A DNA stretch of 64,000 nt, taken from CAVVNP01 sp963800235 (GTDB lineage Bacteria; Actinomycetota; Acidimicrobiia; Acidimicrobiales; Iamiaceae). The DNA is taken from assembly GCA_963800235.1 (NCBI GenBank), contig CAWDAD010000003.1:62001-126000 (forward strand), given 5' to 3'. Position 1 is the first letter of the stretch. The number at the start of each line of letters is the position of its first letter. Positions 18,416 through 27,568 of the stretch are shown here, piece by piece. The position numbers and the translations under genes were made by a program. The notes below the pieces were generated by a model that saw only the letters and a list, made by a program, of their open reading frames with translations, did no database searches and was not told the DNA's origin.

Positions 18416-19636
18416 ATGTCAGACGCCGCAGCGGCCCAGCTGGCCCCGCCGGACCTCACCCTCGCGGCGCCCGAGCCGGTGGCCGAGGTCCAGCCCGAGA
18501 AGGCCGGCGGCATGGTGCCGATCCCCGAGGCGGCGCTGCCCGGCCTCGACGAGAAGGTCACCGGCTTCCTCGACAGCGTGATGGAGCTCGACGTCCACTC
18601 GCCGCAGTTCACCGAGAAGGCCGACGACGTCCGCGAGATGGGCAGCGCGGAGATCCGGGCATCGGCCGAGACGTCGAACAAGCTGCTCAACTCGCCGGTG
18701 CGGGCCATGCAGCAGCAGGGCGACGGCACCGCCAAGGTCGCCACCACGCTGCTCGACCTGCGCCGCACCATCGAGGACCTCGACCCGAAGCAGGCCACCG
18801 GCGTCAAGAAGCTGCTCGGGCTCATCCCCTTCGGCGACAAGCTGCGCGACTACTTCCGCAAGTACGAGTCGGCCCAGAGCCACCTCGACGCCATCCTGAA
18901 GGCCCTGCTCGACGGCCAGGACGAGCTGCGCAAGGACAACGCCGCCCTCGAGCAGGAGAAGATCCACCTCTGGGAGACCATGCAGCGGCTGGCCCAGTAC
19001 AGCTACGTGGCCGAGCACCTCGACGCCGCCCTGGCCGCCAAGATCGTCGAGGTCGAGGCCACCGACCCCGACAAGGCCAAGGCCCTCCGCGACGACGTGC
19101 TGTTCGCCGTCCGCCAGAAGCACCAGGACCTGCTGACCCAGCTGGCGGTGTCGATCCAGGGGTACCTGGCCATCGACCTGGTCCGGAAGAACAACCTCGA
19201 GCTGATCAAGGGCGTCGACCGGGCGACCACCACCACCATCGCCGCCCTCCGCACCGCGGTGATCGTGGCCCAGGCCCTGGCCGACCAGAAGCTGGTCCTC
19301 GACCAGATCACCGCCCTCAACTCGACGACCTCGGGGCTGATCGAGTCGACCTCGGCGCTGCTCGCCACCCAGGGCGTCGCCATCCAGAAGCAGGCGGCCG
19401 ACTCGACCATCAGCGTCGAGTCGCTGGAGAAGGCGTTCGACAACGTGTACCAGTCCATGGACGCCATCGACTCGTTCAAGGGCGAGGCCCTCGACGCCAT
19501 GCAGAAGACCATCGGCAGCCTGCAGGGCGAGATCGACCGCTCCCAGCAGTACCTGGCCCGGGTCCGCCAGACCCCGACCACCGAGGGCGACGCCGGCGAC
19601 CTCGACCTCGGCCTCGAGGGCGGCTCCAAGGCTTGA
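18416..19636 (+). CDS. TelA/YaaN family (toxic anion resistance) protein
   Basis: 406 residues, almost wholly helical, with the family core running from the LLDLRRTIEDLDP segment through GLIPFGDKLRDYFRKYESAQ to NLELIKGVDRATTTTIAAL. TelA proteins are linked to tellurite and envelope-stress resistance and belong to Ter-type systems; the biochemical role is unclear. GCAGGAG lies 9 nt before the ATG. It is the first gene of a ten-gene run; its stop overlaps the TTG start of the next gene. Confidence 0.85.
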   Translation: MSDAAAAQLAPPDLTLAAPEPVAEVQPEKAGGMVPIPEAALPGLDEKVTGFLDSVMELDVHSPQFTEKADDVREMGSAEIRASAETSNKLLNSPVRAMQQQGDGTAKVATTLLDLRRTIEDLDPKQATGVKKLLGLIPFGDKLRDYFRKYESAQSHLDAILKALLDGQDELRKDNAALEQEKIHLWETMQRLAQYSYVAEHLDAALAAKIVEVEATDPDKAKALRDDVLFAVRQKHQDLLTQLAVSIQGYLAIDLVRKNNLELIKGVDRATTTTIAALRTAVIVAQALADQKLVLDQITALNSTTSGLIESTSALLATQGVAIQKQAADSTISVESLEKAFDNVYQSMDAIDSFKGEALDAMQKTIGSLQGEIDRSQQYLARVRQTPTTEGDAGDLDLGLEGGSKA

Positions 19637-20127
19637 AGTCGATCTGGCCCTTCGGCCGCAAGGAGCGCGAGGCCCCTCCGCCACCCCCGCCGCCCTCGGA
19701 GGACGACGAGATCCTGCTGGCCCTCGAGCGGCTGCAGGTGGCGGTCACGGGGAAGGTCCCGGCAACCGTCGAGGCCCGCATCGACAAGGTGGCCGGCATC
19801 GTCCGCGACACCGTCCCCCGCATGGAGAACCTGGGTCCGGGCAGCATCGAGGCCCACAACGTCCTGCGCACGGCGACGAGCTACCTGCCCGAGGCGGTCA
19901 ACGCCTACCTGCGGCTGCCCCGCAGGTTCGCCGACACCCGCCCCGTGAGCGGGGGCAAGACCTCCCTCACCGTCCTGTGCGACCAGCTCGACCTGCTGGC
20001 GTCGAAGATGGGCGACGTGTTCGACGCCGTGTGCCGGGCCGACGCCGACGCCCTCATCGCCCACGGGCGGTTCCTGGCCGAGAAGTTCGGGGCGGGCAGC
20101 CTGGCCCTCGACCCCCTGCAGCGCTAG
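19633..20127 (+). CDS. Small protein in the XpaC position, after TelA
   Basis: 164 residues from a TTG overlapping the TelA stop (TTGA). A proline run (about residues 15-21) is followed by a helical domain. In Bacillus the TelA homologue YaaN is preceded by XpaC, and this protein has the same size range and an adjacent position, but I cannot show homology by eye. It has no membrane segment. Interaction with TelA is an inference from coupling. Confidence 0.6.
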   Translation: MKSIWPFGRKEREAPPPPPPPSEDDEILLALERLQVAVTGKVPATVEARIDKVAGIVRDTVPRMENLGPGSIEAHNVLRTATSYLPEAVNAYLRLPRRFADTRPVSGGKTSLTVLCDQLDLLASKMGDVFDAVCRADADALIAHGRFLAEKFGAGSLALDPLQR

Positions 20128-20138
20128 GCAGAGCGGCG

Positions 20139-21569
20139 ATGGGCGACGCAGACCTGGCCAGCGCCGTCGACGACCTGGTCGAGGTCGGAGCGCGCGCGGG
20201 CCTGGACGAGGCGGCGGTCCGGGCCGAGGCCGCGGCGCTGGCCGCCGCCGCCAGCGTCCGGGCCGACGGCGCGGCGGCCGGATGGGCCCGCACCTTCGGC
20301 GGCCGTCCGGGCGGCTTCGACGCGGCGGCCCGCGCGGGGTCGACCTTCGCCCGGCGAGCGACCCCGGTGCTGGCCCGTCTGGTGGCCGGCGGATCCGACC
20401 AGGCCGAGGCCTACGCCCGGGCGCTGGCCGAGGTGGCCTCGGCCGCCTGCGAGCTCGGCGATCCCAGCCTCTCGACGGTGGGCGAGGCGTCGGTCATCGC
20501 CGCCGCCCAGCTCGACACCATCCTGCCGTCGCCGCTCCCCTACGGGCTGGGCGGCCCGGGGCCTGCGCCCCGCAGCTTCGACGCCGGCGCATCGAGCAGC
20601 GATGCCCACACCGGTCGCCAGGCCGGGGCCGCCGGAGCCACCGGTCGCCAGGCCGATGGCACGCGAGCCGACGGGGCCACCGCCGCGGCGACCCCGGCGG
20701 ACGAGCCGGCGCCTGCCGCGCCGGCCAAGACGCTCGACGAGCTGCTGGCCGAGCTCGACGAGCTGATCGGGCTCGGCTCGGTCAAGGAGGAGGTCCGCCA
20801 CCAGGCCGAGGTGCTGCGGGTCGCCAGGCTGCGGGCGGCCAAGGGCCTCGACGAGCCGCCGCTCACCCGTCACCTGGTCTTCGTCGGCAACCCGGGCACC
20901 GGCAAGACCACGGTCGCCCGGTTGGTGGCCGGCATCTACCGGGCCCTCGGGGTGCTGGAGGGCGGGCAGCTCGTCGAGTGCGACCGCTCGGCGCTGGTCG
21001 CCGGCTACGTCGGCCAGACCGCGATGAAGACGACCGAGGTGGCGACCCGCGCCCTCGGCGGGGCGCTGTTCATCGACGAGGCCTACGCCCTGGCCGGCGA
21101 CGACTTCGGCACCGAGGCCATCGACACCCTGGTCAAGGTGATGGAGGACCACCGGGGCGATCTGGTGCTCATCGTGGCCGGGTACCCGACGCCGATGGAG
21201 ACCTTCATCGAGTCGAACCCGGGCCTGCGCAGCCGCTTCCGGCTCACCCTGGCCTTCGACGACTACACCGACGACGAGCTGGTCGAGATCTTCGAGAAGG
21301 TCACCGCCGACGCCGACTTCACCCCGGACGAGGGGTGCATCGAGCGCCTGCGCCGGATCCTGACGCTGACCCCGCGCGACACCGGCTTCGGCAACGGGCG
21401 CTTCGTTCGGACGCTGTTCGAGTCGGCGGTCGTCCGCCAGGCCTGGCGGCTGCGCGACGAGCCCGATCCCAGCGTCGGCCAGCTCCGCCAGCTCACCGCC
21501 GACGACCTCGGCCCGCTCCCCGACACCCTGCACCCGCCCGAGACCGCCGGCGACGGGACCGCGCCATGA
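20139..21569 (+). CDS. CbxX/CfqX (SpoVK-like) AAA+ ATPase
   Basis: 476 residues. An Ala-rich helical N-terminal domain (1-130) and a low-complexity linker (140-195) lead to the AAA+ core: ELDELIGLGSVKEEV, Walker A GNPGTGKTT (250-258), a pore-loop segment AGYVGQTAMKT, Walker B ALFIDEAYAL (309-318), sensor 1 IVAGYP and an Arg finger region NPGLRSRF. This subfamily typically remodels protein complexes. It starts 11 nt after the preceding stop, and its own stop overlaps the next ATG (ATGA). Confidence 0.85.
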   Translation: MGDADLASAVDDLVEVGARAGLDEAAVRAEAAALAAAASVRADGAAAGWARTFGGRPGGFDAAARAGSTFARRATPVLARLVAGGSDQAEAYARALAEVASAACELGDPSLSTVGEASVIAAAQLDTILPSPLPYGLGGPGPAPRSFDAGASSSDAHTGRQAGAAGATGRQADGTRADGATAAATPADEPAPAAPAKTLDELLAELDELIGLGSVKEEVRHQAEVLRVARLRAAKGLDEPPLTRHLVFVGNPGTGKTTVARLVAGIYRALGVLEGGQLVECDRSALVAGYVGQTAMKTTEVATRALGGALFIDEAYALAGDDFGTEAIDTLVKVMEDHRGDLVLIVAGYPTPMETFIESNPGLRSRFRLTLAFDDYTDDELVEIFEKVTADADFTPDEGCIERLRRILTLTPRDTGFGNGRFVRTLFESAVVRQAWRLRDEPDPSVGQLRQLTADDLGPLPDTLHPPETAGDGTAP

Positions 21570-22939
21570 CGGCGGTCGCGCCGACCCCACCGCCGTCCGG
21601 CCCGTCGCCCGGACCGCCACCCGGACCGCCCCCGGCCGGTGCGCCGACCGGCGCGGCCGCGCCGGGCCCATCGTCCTCGCCTCCGGCGCGGGGCGGGCTC
21701 CGGGGTGCCGCCCGCTCGACCTTCGAGGGCACACCCGGTCGCATGCGCCTCTACGGCGGCATCGCCATCGTCGGCTGCCTGCTCTTCACCGCCCTGGCCG
21801 CCGGTGCCCTGTTCAGCCAGGCCGACAACCTGGCCAAGGCCCGCTCCGACGCCGCCCAGCTGGTGCGCATCCAGACCATCCGCACGAACCTGGTCTCGGC
21901 CGACGCCAACCTCACCAACGCCTTCCTCGTCGGCGGGCTCGAGCCGACCGCCGAGCGGTCGGCCTACACCCAGGGCATCAGCACGGCGTCGAAGACGCTG
22001 GCCGAGGCCTCCGGGGTCGACGCCGAGGACGCCCTCGCCCTCCAAGGGGTGAACGACACCATCACCACCTACACCGGCCTGGTCGAGGCCGCCCGGGCCA
22101 ACAACCGGCAGGGCTTCCCGATCGGCGCCGCCTACCTCCGGCAGGCCACGACCCTGCTCCGCAACGACGCCCTGCCCGTGCTCCAGCGGCTGGTGCTCAC
22201 CCAGCAGAAGCGGGTCGACGCCGCCTACGCCGCCTCGATCGACGACATCACCGTCCTGGTGATCGGGGTCGCCCTCGGGCTGCTCTCGCTGGTGGTGCTG
22301 CTGTTCTTCCTCTCGGCCCGGACCCGCCGCTGGATCAACCTCTCGGTCGCCGCCGCCGCCCTCGGGGTCCTGGTGGTCGGGGCGGTCGGCGTGCTGGTGA
22401 TGAACGTCGTGCAGTCGAAGGCGAACGACACCCGGTCGGGGGCGTACCGGGAGACGGTCTCGCTGGCCACCGCCCGCACCGACGCCTTCGACGCCAAGAG
22501 CGCCGAGAGCCTGACCCTGATCGCCCGGGGATCCGGCCAGGCCTACGACGAGCGGTTCGACCGGCTCGCCGCCAACGCCCGGTCGATCCTGACCTCGCTC
22601 GGCACCGTCGACGGGATCGACGTCAGCCGTCCCTTCGACGAGTACCTGACGGTCCACCGGCGCATCCGGTCGCTCGACGACGCCGGGCAGTACGACCAGG
22701 CCGTGCAGGTCGCCACCTCGGCCAGCCTGCCGGACACGACCACCGCCAACCAGGCGTTCAGCGCCTTCGACCAGGCCTCGTCCAAGGCGCTCGACGCCCA
22801 GGCCAGCTCGCTGTCCGACGACCTCCGCTCGACCGACGGACCGCTGAAGGCCCTGGGGTACGCGACCGTGCTCGTCGGCCTGGCGGCGGCGACGGCGACC
22901 TACCGGGGCGTGCTCCCCCGCCTCCGGGAGTACCGATGA
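21566..22939 (+). CDS. GlnX-like four-helix membrane sensor protein
   Basis: 457 residues. A Pro-rich cytoplasmic start is followed by four hydrophobic helices at about 62-86, 228-250, 256-280 and 430-447. They bracket two helical extracytoplasmic sensor-like domains, each containing sequence such as IQTIRTNLVSADANLTNAF. The gene sits directly before a GlnH-like lipoprotein and two genes before a PknG kinase. In mycobacteria GlnX (Rv0412c) has this topology and passes the signal of amino-acid-bound GlnH across the membrane to PknG. By position and topology this is the same role; sequence similarity was not tested. Confidence 0.7.
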   Translation: MTAVAPTPPPSGPSPGPPPGPPPAGAPTGAAAPGPSSSPPARGGLRGAARSTFEGTPGRMRLYGGIAIVGCLLFTALAAGALFSQADNLAKARSDAAQLVRIQTIRTNLVSADANLTNAFLVGGLEPTAERSAYTQGISTASKTLAEASGVDAEDALALQGVNDTITTYTGLVEAARANNRQGFPIGAAYLRQATTLLRNDALPVLQRLVLTQQKRVDAAYAASIDDITVLVIGVALGLLSLVVLLFFLSARTRRWINLSVAAAALGVLVVGAVGVLVMNVVQSKANDTRSGAYRETVSLATARTDAFDAKSAESLTLIARGSGQAYDERFDRLAANARSILTSLGTVDGIDVSRPFDEYLTVHRRIRSLDDAGQYDQAVQVATSASLPDTTTANQAFSAFDQASSKALDAQASSLSDDLRSTDGPLKALGYATVLVGLAAATATYRGVLPRLREYR

Positions 22940-23907
22940 GCCGGCGCCAGGGGGGCCGCACCGGCCGGGCCGTGGTGCTCGTCACCGGCGTCGCGGCGGC
23001 GCTCGGGCTGGTCGTCGCCTGCGCCTCGGCACCGAAGGTGAGCCTGCCGACCAGCCCGACCACGACCACCGCCGCCTCGACCACCGCGGCGCCGACGAGC
23101 GCCCCGCCCGACTGCGGCAACCCCCGCCAGTCGTACTCGCCGAACCCGTCGACCGACATCGCCACCATCGACGCCATCAAGAAGCGGGGACGCCTGCGGG
23201 TGGCGGTCTCGGCCGACACCCTGCTGTTCGGCTTCCGCAACCCCCTGACCGGCCAGCTCGAGGGGTTCGACATCGACATCGCCAAGGCGGTCGCCCAGGC
23301 CATCTTCGGTGATCCGAGCAAGATCGAGTTCGTGGTGGTGACCTACGCCCAGCGCATCCCCGACCTGCTCGACGGCACCGTCGACATGGTGGCCGACGTG
23401 ATGACCATGAACTGCGGGCGCTGGGCCCAGATCAACTTCTCCTCGGAGTACTACGCGGCCGGGCAGAAGGTGCTGGTGCGCACGGACTCGAACGCCACCG
23501 GCATCGACTCGCTCGACGGCCGGCGGGTCTGCGCCGCCCGGGGCTCGACCAACATCGACGAGCTGAAGCGCCACCCGAAGGTGCTGGTGACCCAGGTCGA
23601 CGACGTCAGCGACTGCATGGTCCTGTTCCAGCAGGGTCAGGTCGAAGCGGTCACCGCCGACGACACGGTGCTGGCCGGCTTCGTCACCCAGGACCCCTAC
23701 GCCAAGGTGGTCGGGCCGGCCTTCACCGACGAGCCCTACGGCCTCGGCATCCCCAAGCAGGACGTCGACTTCGTGCGGTTCGTGAACAGCGTGCTCCAGG
23801 ACATCCGCACCGACGGGCGCTGGACGCAGTTCTACGACCGCAACGTCCGCCAGCCGTCCGACACCGGACCCGACCCCCAGCCGCCCCAGCCGCTGTACGG
23901 CCGGTGA
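22936..23907 (+). CDS. glnH: GlnH-like amino-acid-binding lipoprotein
   Basis: 323 residues. Lipobox LVVACA (Cys29), a Thr/Ser/Ala linker, then a type II periplasmic-binding fold: RLRVAVSADTLLFGF, LEGFDIDIAKAVA, MVADVMTMNCGRW and DEPYGLGIPK. It binds polar amino acids (in the mycobacterial PknG system, Asp/Glu) on the outer face of the membrane. No ABC permease or ATPase gene is nearby, which fits a sensor rather than a transporter. Four Cys in the mature domain may form disulfides. It is ATGA-coupled to the GlnX-like gene. Confidence 0.82.
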   Translation: MSRRQGGRTGRAVVLVTGVAAALGLVVACASAPKVSLPTSPTTTTAASTTAAPTSAPPDCGNPRQSYSPNPSTDIATIDAIKKRGRLRVAVSADTLLFGFRNPLTGQLEGFDIDIAKAVAQAIFGDPSKIEFVVVTYAQRIPDLLDGTVDMVADVMTMNCGRWAQINFSSEYYAAGQKVLVRTDSNATGIDSLDGRRVCAARGSTNIDELKRHPKVLVTQVDDVSDCMVLFQQGQVEAVTADDTVLAGFVTQDPYAKVVGPAFTDEPYGLGIPKQDVDFVRFVNSVLQDIRTDGRWTQFYDRNVRQPSDTGPDPQPPQPLYGR

Positions 23908-25154
23908 TCGCGGTGTCCTCCCCCCTCGCCCCGCCCCCGTCGCCGCCCGGGTCGCTCACCGACCGCCCGACGGCGTCGCAGGTGCTGACCTTCCTCGACG
24001 AGCTGCGGGTCTGGAGCACGGCGCTGCGCGACTCGCTCGCCGCCCTCGACCGGCGCGCCCGGGTCGCCACCACGCCCGACCGGTTCACCGCCGACCTCAC
24101 CCTGGCGCTGTCCCTGTCCGAGTCGATCGACCGCCGCTACGACGAGCTGGTCGCGGTGTGGGACAGCGGTCGGGTGCTGGCCAAGGAGCTGGACCACATC
24201 GCCCAGCTCCTCTGGGGGCGCCTCCCCGACGCCCTCGGCAACCCGTCGGCGTTCTCGCTCCCGGAGGCGACCAGCCTGGCGTCGGCCCTCGAGGACCGGC
24301 TCGACGGCCAGCTCGACGCCGACGCCATCGCCGGGTCCGGAGCCGCCGACCGCATCGACCCGCTGCGCGAGACCCTCGCCCGCTGCCGGCGGCTGGCGGA
24401 GACCCTCGGCCGGCGTGGCGGCGAGGCCGACCAGCTGCTCGCCGAGCTCGACGCCGCCCTCGCCGCGGGCGGCACCCCCGCCGAGCTGGGGGCGACCATC
24501 GAGCGGCTGGCCGACGCCGGCGAGCGCCTCGAGCGCGACCTCATCAAGGAGACCGCCCTCCGCAGCTCGGTCGAGGCCGAGGCGGCCGCCCTCGGAGCCC
24601 GGCTGGCCGGCCTCCAGGTGACCGAGGGCCGGGTGCGGGCCGACGCCGAAGCCTGCCGCACCAAGATCGCCGACCCGCCGCGCCTGGCCGTCCCCGACAT
24701 CAGCGTGCTCGGCCCGGTCCCGCCGCTGCCCGACGGCCCCGAGGCGGTGGGCGCCTGGCACGCCGCCGCCGACCGGCTGCACGAGTACCGGGACCGCCTC
24801 GACCGGGCCGGTGCCGCCCTCGCCGAGGCCGATCACCGGTTCGCCGCGCCGATGGCGGAGCGGGCCGAGCTGCGGGGTCTGGCCGAGGCCTACCGGGCCA
24901 AGGCGGGGGCACGCGGCCTCGCCGAGGATCCCGCCCTCGAGCAGGCCTTCCAGGCGGCGCGCACGATCCTGTGGCGGGCCCCGTGCGACCTGGCCGCCGC
25001 CCGGACGGCGGTGGCCGCCTACGAGGCCGCGGTGCAGCAGGCCCTGGCCGGCGGTCGCGCCGGCGCCGCCCCGCCCGCCGACGGCCGCGCCGCCCACCCG
25101 GACCTCGGTCACCGGGAGGCCACCGAGGCCGGCGAGCCCCGGGGGGACCAATGA
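23904..25154 (+). CDS. Helical, coiled-coil-prone protein of unknown function between glnH and pknG
   Basis: 416 residues from a GTG that overlaps the glnH stop (GTGA); a second GTG nine bases on is also possible. The protein is nearly all helix, rich in Ala, Leu, Arg and Glu with heptad-like spacing, has no signal peptide or membrane segment, and has only three or four Cys. I recognise no domain. Coupling at both ends (ATGA with the kinase) implies an obligate part of the pathway, perhaps a scaffold or adaptor between the membrane sensor and PknG. Confidence 0.65.
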   Translation: MIAVSSPLAPPPSPPGSLTDRPTASQVLTFLDELRVWSTALRDSLAALDRRARVATTPDRFTADLTLALSLSESIDRRYDELVAVWDSGRVLAKELDHIAQLLWGRLPDALGNPSAFSLPEATSLASALEDRLDGQLDADAIAGSGAADRIDPLRETLARCRRLAETLGRRGGEADQLLAELDAALAAGGTPAELGATIERLADAGERLERDLIKETALRSSVEAEAAALGARLAGLQVTEGRVRADAEACRTKIADPPRLAVPDISVLGPVPPLPDGPEAVGAWHAAADRLHEYRDRLDRAGAALAEADHRFAAPMAERAELRGLAEAYRAKAGARGLAEDPALEQAFQAARTILWRAPCDLAAARTAVAAYEAAVQQALAGGRAGAAPPADGRAAHPDLGHREATEAGEPRGDQ

Positions 25155-27568
25155 GCGGCACCTGCACCGAGCCCGGCTGCACCGGCACCTACGAGGACGG
25201 GTACTGCAACGTCTGCGGCGCCCCGGAGACCCCGGTGGCCCAGCGGAGCGGATCGGCGTCGACGTCCTCGGGGGCGACGGGCGGCTCCGGGTCCTCCGGC
25301 GCGACGGGCGCGGGGTCGGGGCCGACCGCCAAGGTCGTCGCCGGAGTCGACGGGCTCCCGTGCGGCCAGCCGGGCTGCTCGGGCACCATCGAGGACGGCT
25401 ACTGCAACGTCTGCGGCACCCCGGCCGGCGAGGCGGCCGGACCGTCCGCACCCGCCGGGTCCGACCCGAGCGGTGCCAGCCGGTCGGTCCCCTCGAGCGC
25501 CACCTCCTCGTCGCGCCTGTCGAGCTCGCCCATCGGGTCGGCCCGGGCGGGGAGCACCCACCCGACCCGGCGGATCGGCTCGGCCCGCACCCAGTCGCGC
25601 CAGCTCGGCGCCGGCATCACCGTCATCCCCTCGGCGCCGGTGCCCGATCCGCGCTCGGTGGTGATGGCGGACCCGGTGGTGGCCGAGGCCAAGCGCTTCT
25701 GCAGCAACTGCGGCGCCCCCGTCGGTCGGGCCCGTGACGGGCGGCCGGGCCGCACCAGCGGCTTCTGCGCCAAGTGCCGGACGGAGTTCTCCTTCGAGCC
25801 GAAGCTGCGGGCCGGCGACCTGGTCGGCGGGCAGTACGAGGTCGTCGGCGCCCTGGCCCACGGCGGCCTGGGGTGGATCTACCTGGCCCGCGACAAGAAC
25901 GTGTCCGACCGGTGGGTCGTGCTGAAGGGCCTGCTCAACACCGGCGACGTCGATGCGTACCAGGCAGCGGTGGCCGAGCGGCAGTTCCTCGCCCAGGTCC
26001 AGTTCCCGTTGATCGTCGAGATCTACAACTTCGCCCTGCACGAGGGTGCCGGGTACATCGTGATGGAGTACGTCGGCGGTAGCTCGCTGAAGCAGATCCT
26101 GAAGGCCCGCATGGCGGCCAACGGCGGTCGCTACGACCCCCTGCCGGCCGACCAGGCCGTCGCCTACGCCGTCGAGATCCTGCCGGCCTTCGCCTACCTG
26201 CACAGCCAGGGCCTGCTCTACTGCGACTTCAAGCCGGACAACATCATCCAGTCCGGCGACTCGGTGAAGCTCATCGACCTCGGCGGCGTCCGGCTGGCCG
26301 ACGACGACCAGAGCCCCATCTACGGCACCACCGGCTTCCAGGCTCCCGAGGTCGCCACCCTCGGGCCCAGCGTGGCCAGCGACGTGTTCACGGTGGGCCG
26401 CACCCTGGCGGTGCTGGCCATGGAGTTCCGCGGCTACCAGTCGACCTACGCCGACCGCCTGCCGGCGGTCGAGGACACCCCGCTCTTCCAGCGCTACGAC
26501 TCGCTCTACCGGGTCATCGCCAAGGCCACCGCCCCCAACCCCGACGACCGGTTCCAGACCGTCGACGAGCTGCGCGACCAGCTGCTGGCGGTGCTGCGCG
26601 AGGTCGTCGCCATCGACGGCCCCGGCGCGGCCGCCCGCCAGTCGACCCCGTCACCGCTGTTCGGGCCGCCGACCATGACCGGCGGCACCCTCGAGTGGGA
26701 CGAGCTGCCGACCCTGGTCGTCGACCAGTCCGACGAGCAGGCGGCGTGGCTCGGCGGGGTGTCGGTGTCCGACCCGGCCCAGCGGCTCGAGGTGCTGGCC
26801 GAGGCCCCCGCCCAGACCGTCGAGGTGCAGCTGGCCTCGATCCGCGCCGCCGTCGACGCCGGGCGCCACGACCTGGCCGAGCGCGGCATCGCTGCGGTGC
26901 TCCAGCAGGACCCGTGGGAGTGGCGGGCGGTCTGGCTCGACGGGCTGGCCGCGCTGGCCCGCGGCGACGCCGACCGGGCCACCGCCTCGTTCAACGCGGT
27001 GCTCGGCCAGGTGCCCGGTGAGCTGGCGCCGAAGCTGGCGCTGGGACTGGCCTGCGAGCGGATCGGCCAGCTCGACGTCGCCCGCTCCCTCTACCGCACC
27101 TGCGCCATCGTCGACGCCGCCTACACGACCCCCGCCGCCTTCGGGATGGCCCGGGTCCACGCCGCCCAGGGCCAGCTCGACGACGCCCTCGCCGCCCTCG
27201 ACCTGGTCGGGCCCACCAGCAGCTCCTACACCGACGCCCGCCGGGCCCGGGCCGAGCTGCTGGTGGCGAGCGACCGCGGCCTGCCGTCGCTGGCCGACGC
27301 CTACGCCAGCGTGGCGACGGTCCCGCTCGACGCCCAGGAGCGGCTGCGGATCCGGGCCGACGTGCTCACCCGCGCCCTCCGGCTGGTGCTCGGTCGGGGT
27401 CGGGACGAGCCGACCGAGCGGGTGGCCGACGTCCCCGCCACCGAGCGCGACCTGCGGGCCGGGGCCGAAGCGGCCTACCGGCAGCTCGCCGCCATCACCG
27501 ACGACCCCGCCCGCCGGGTCGAGCTGGTCGACCAGGCCAACGCCATCCGACCGAGGACCCTCGTATGA
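25151..27568 (+). CDS. pknG: Serine/threonine protein kinase PknG with extra zinc ribbons
   Basis: 805 residues. Two N-terminal zinc ribbons (Cys5/10/19/22 and Cys71/76/85/88) share the DGYCNVCG pattern. After a Ser/Gly linker comes the rubredoxin-like pair of PknG (Cys184/187 and Cys206/209). The kinase domain (about 220-490) has the PknG-type glycine loop LAHGGLGWIYLARD, catalytic Lys259, YCDFKPDN (Asp359) and DLG (Asp377) in place of DFG. TPR-like helices fill 555-805. PknG controls glutamate/TCA flux in actinobacteria by phosphorylating FHA proteins. ATG 25151 overlaps the upstream stop; longer in-frame starts lie inside the previous gene and were rejected. Confidence 0.92.
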   Translation: MSGTCTEPGCTGTYEDGYCNVCGAPETPVAQRSGSASTSSGATGGSGSSGATGAGSGPTAKVVAGVDGLPCGQPGCSGTIEDGYCNVCGTPAGEAAGPSAPAGSDPSGASRSVPSSATSSSRLSSSPIGSARAGSTHPTRRIGSARTQSRQLGAGITVIPSAPVPDPRSVVMADPVVAEAKRFCSNCGAPVGRARDGRPGRTSGFCAKCRTEFSFEPKLRAGDLVGGQYEVVGALAHGGLGWIYLARDKNVSDRWVVLKGLLNTGDVDAYQAAVAERQFLAQVQFPLIVEIYNFALHEGAGYIVMEYVGGSSLKQILKARMAANGGRYDPLPADQAVAYAVEILPAFAYLHSQGLLYCDFKPDNIIQSGDSVKLIDLGGVRLADDDQSPIYGTTGFQAPEVATLGPSVASDVFTVGRTLAVLAMEFRGYQSTYADRLPAVEDTPLFQRYDSLYRVIAKATAPNPDDRFQTVDELRDQLLAVLREVVAIDGPGAAARQSTPSPLFGPPTMTGGTLEWDELPTLVVDQSDEQAAWLGGVSVSDPAQRLEVLAEAPAQTVEVQLASIRAAVDAGRHDLAERGIAAVLQQDPWEWRAVWLDGLAALARGDADRATASFNAVLGQVPGELAPKLALGLACERIGQLDVARSLYRTCAIVDAAYTTPAAFGMARVHAAQGQLDDALAALDLVGPTSSSYTDARRARAELLVASDRGLPSLADAYASVATVPLDAQERLRIRADVLTRALRLVLGRGRDEPTERVADVPATERDLRAGAEAAYRQLAAITDDPARRVELVDQANAIRPRTLV

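Noticed and set aside
24158..25150. N-terminal extension of PknG by 330 codons
   Set aside because: That stretch lies wholly inside the coupled helical-protein gene in another frame and looks like shadow translation; ATG 25151 has the ATGA overlap and begins with a zinc ribbon.
23904..25154. ABC transporter permease for the GlnH-like protein
   Set aside because: The protein is soluble and helical with no membrane segments; no ATPase or permease is in the operon, so a transporter role is unsupported.
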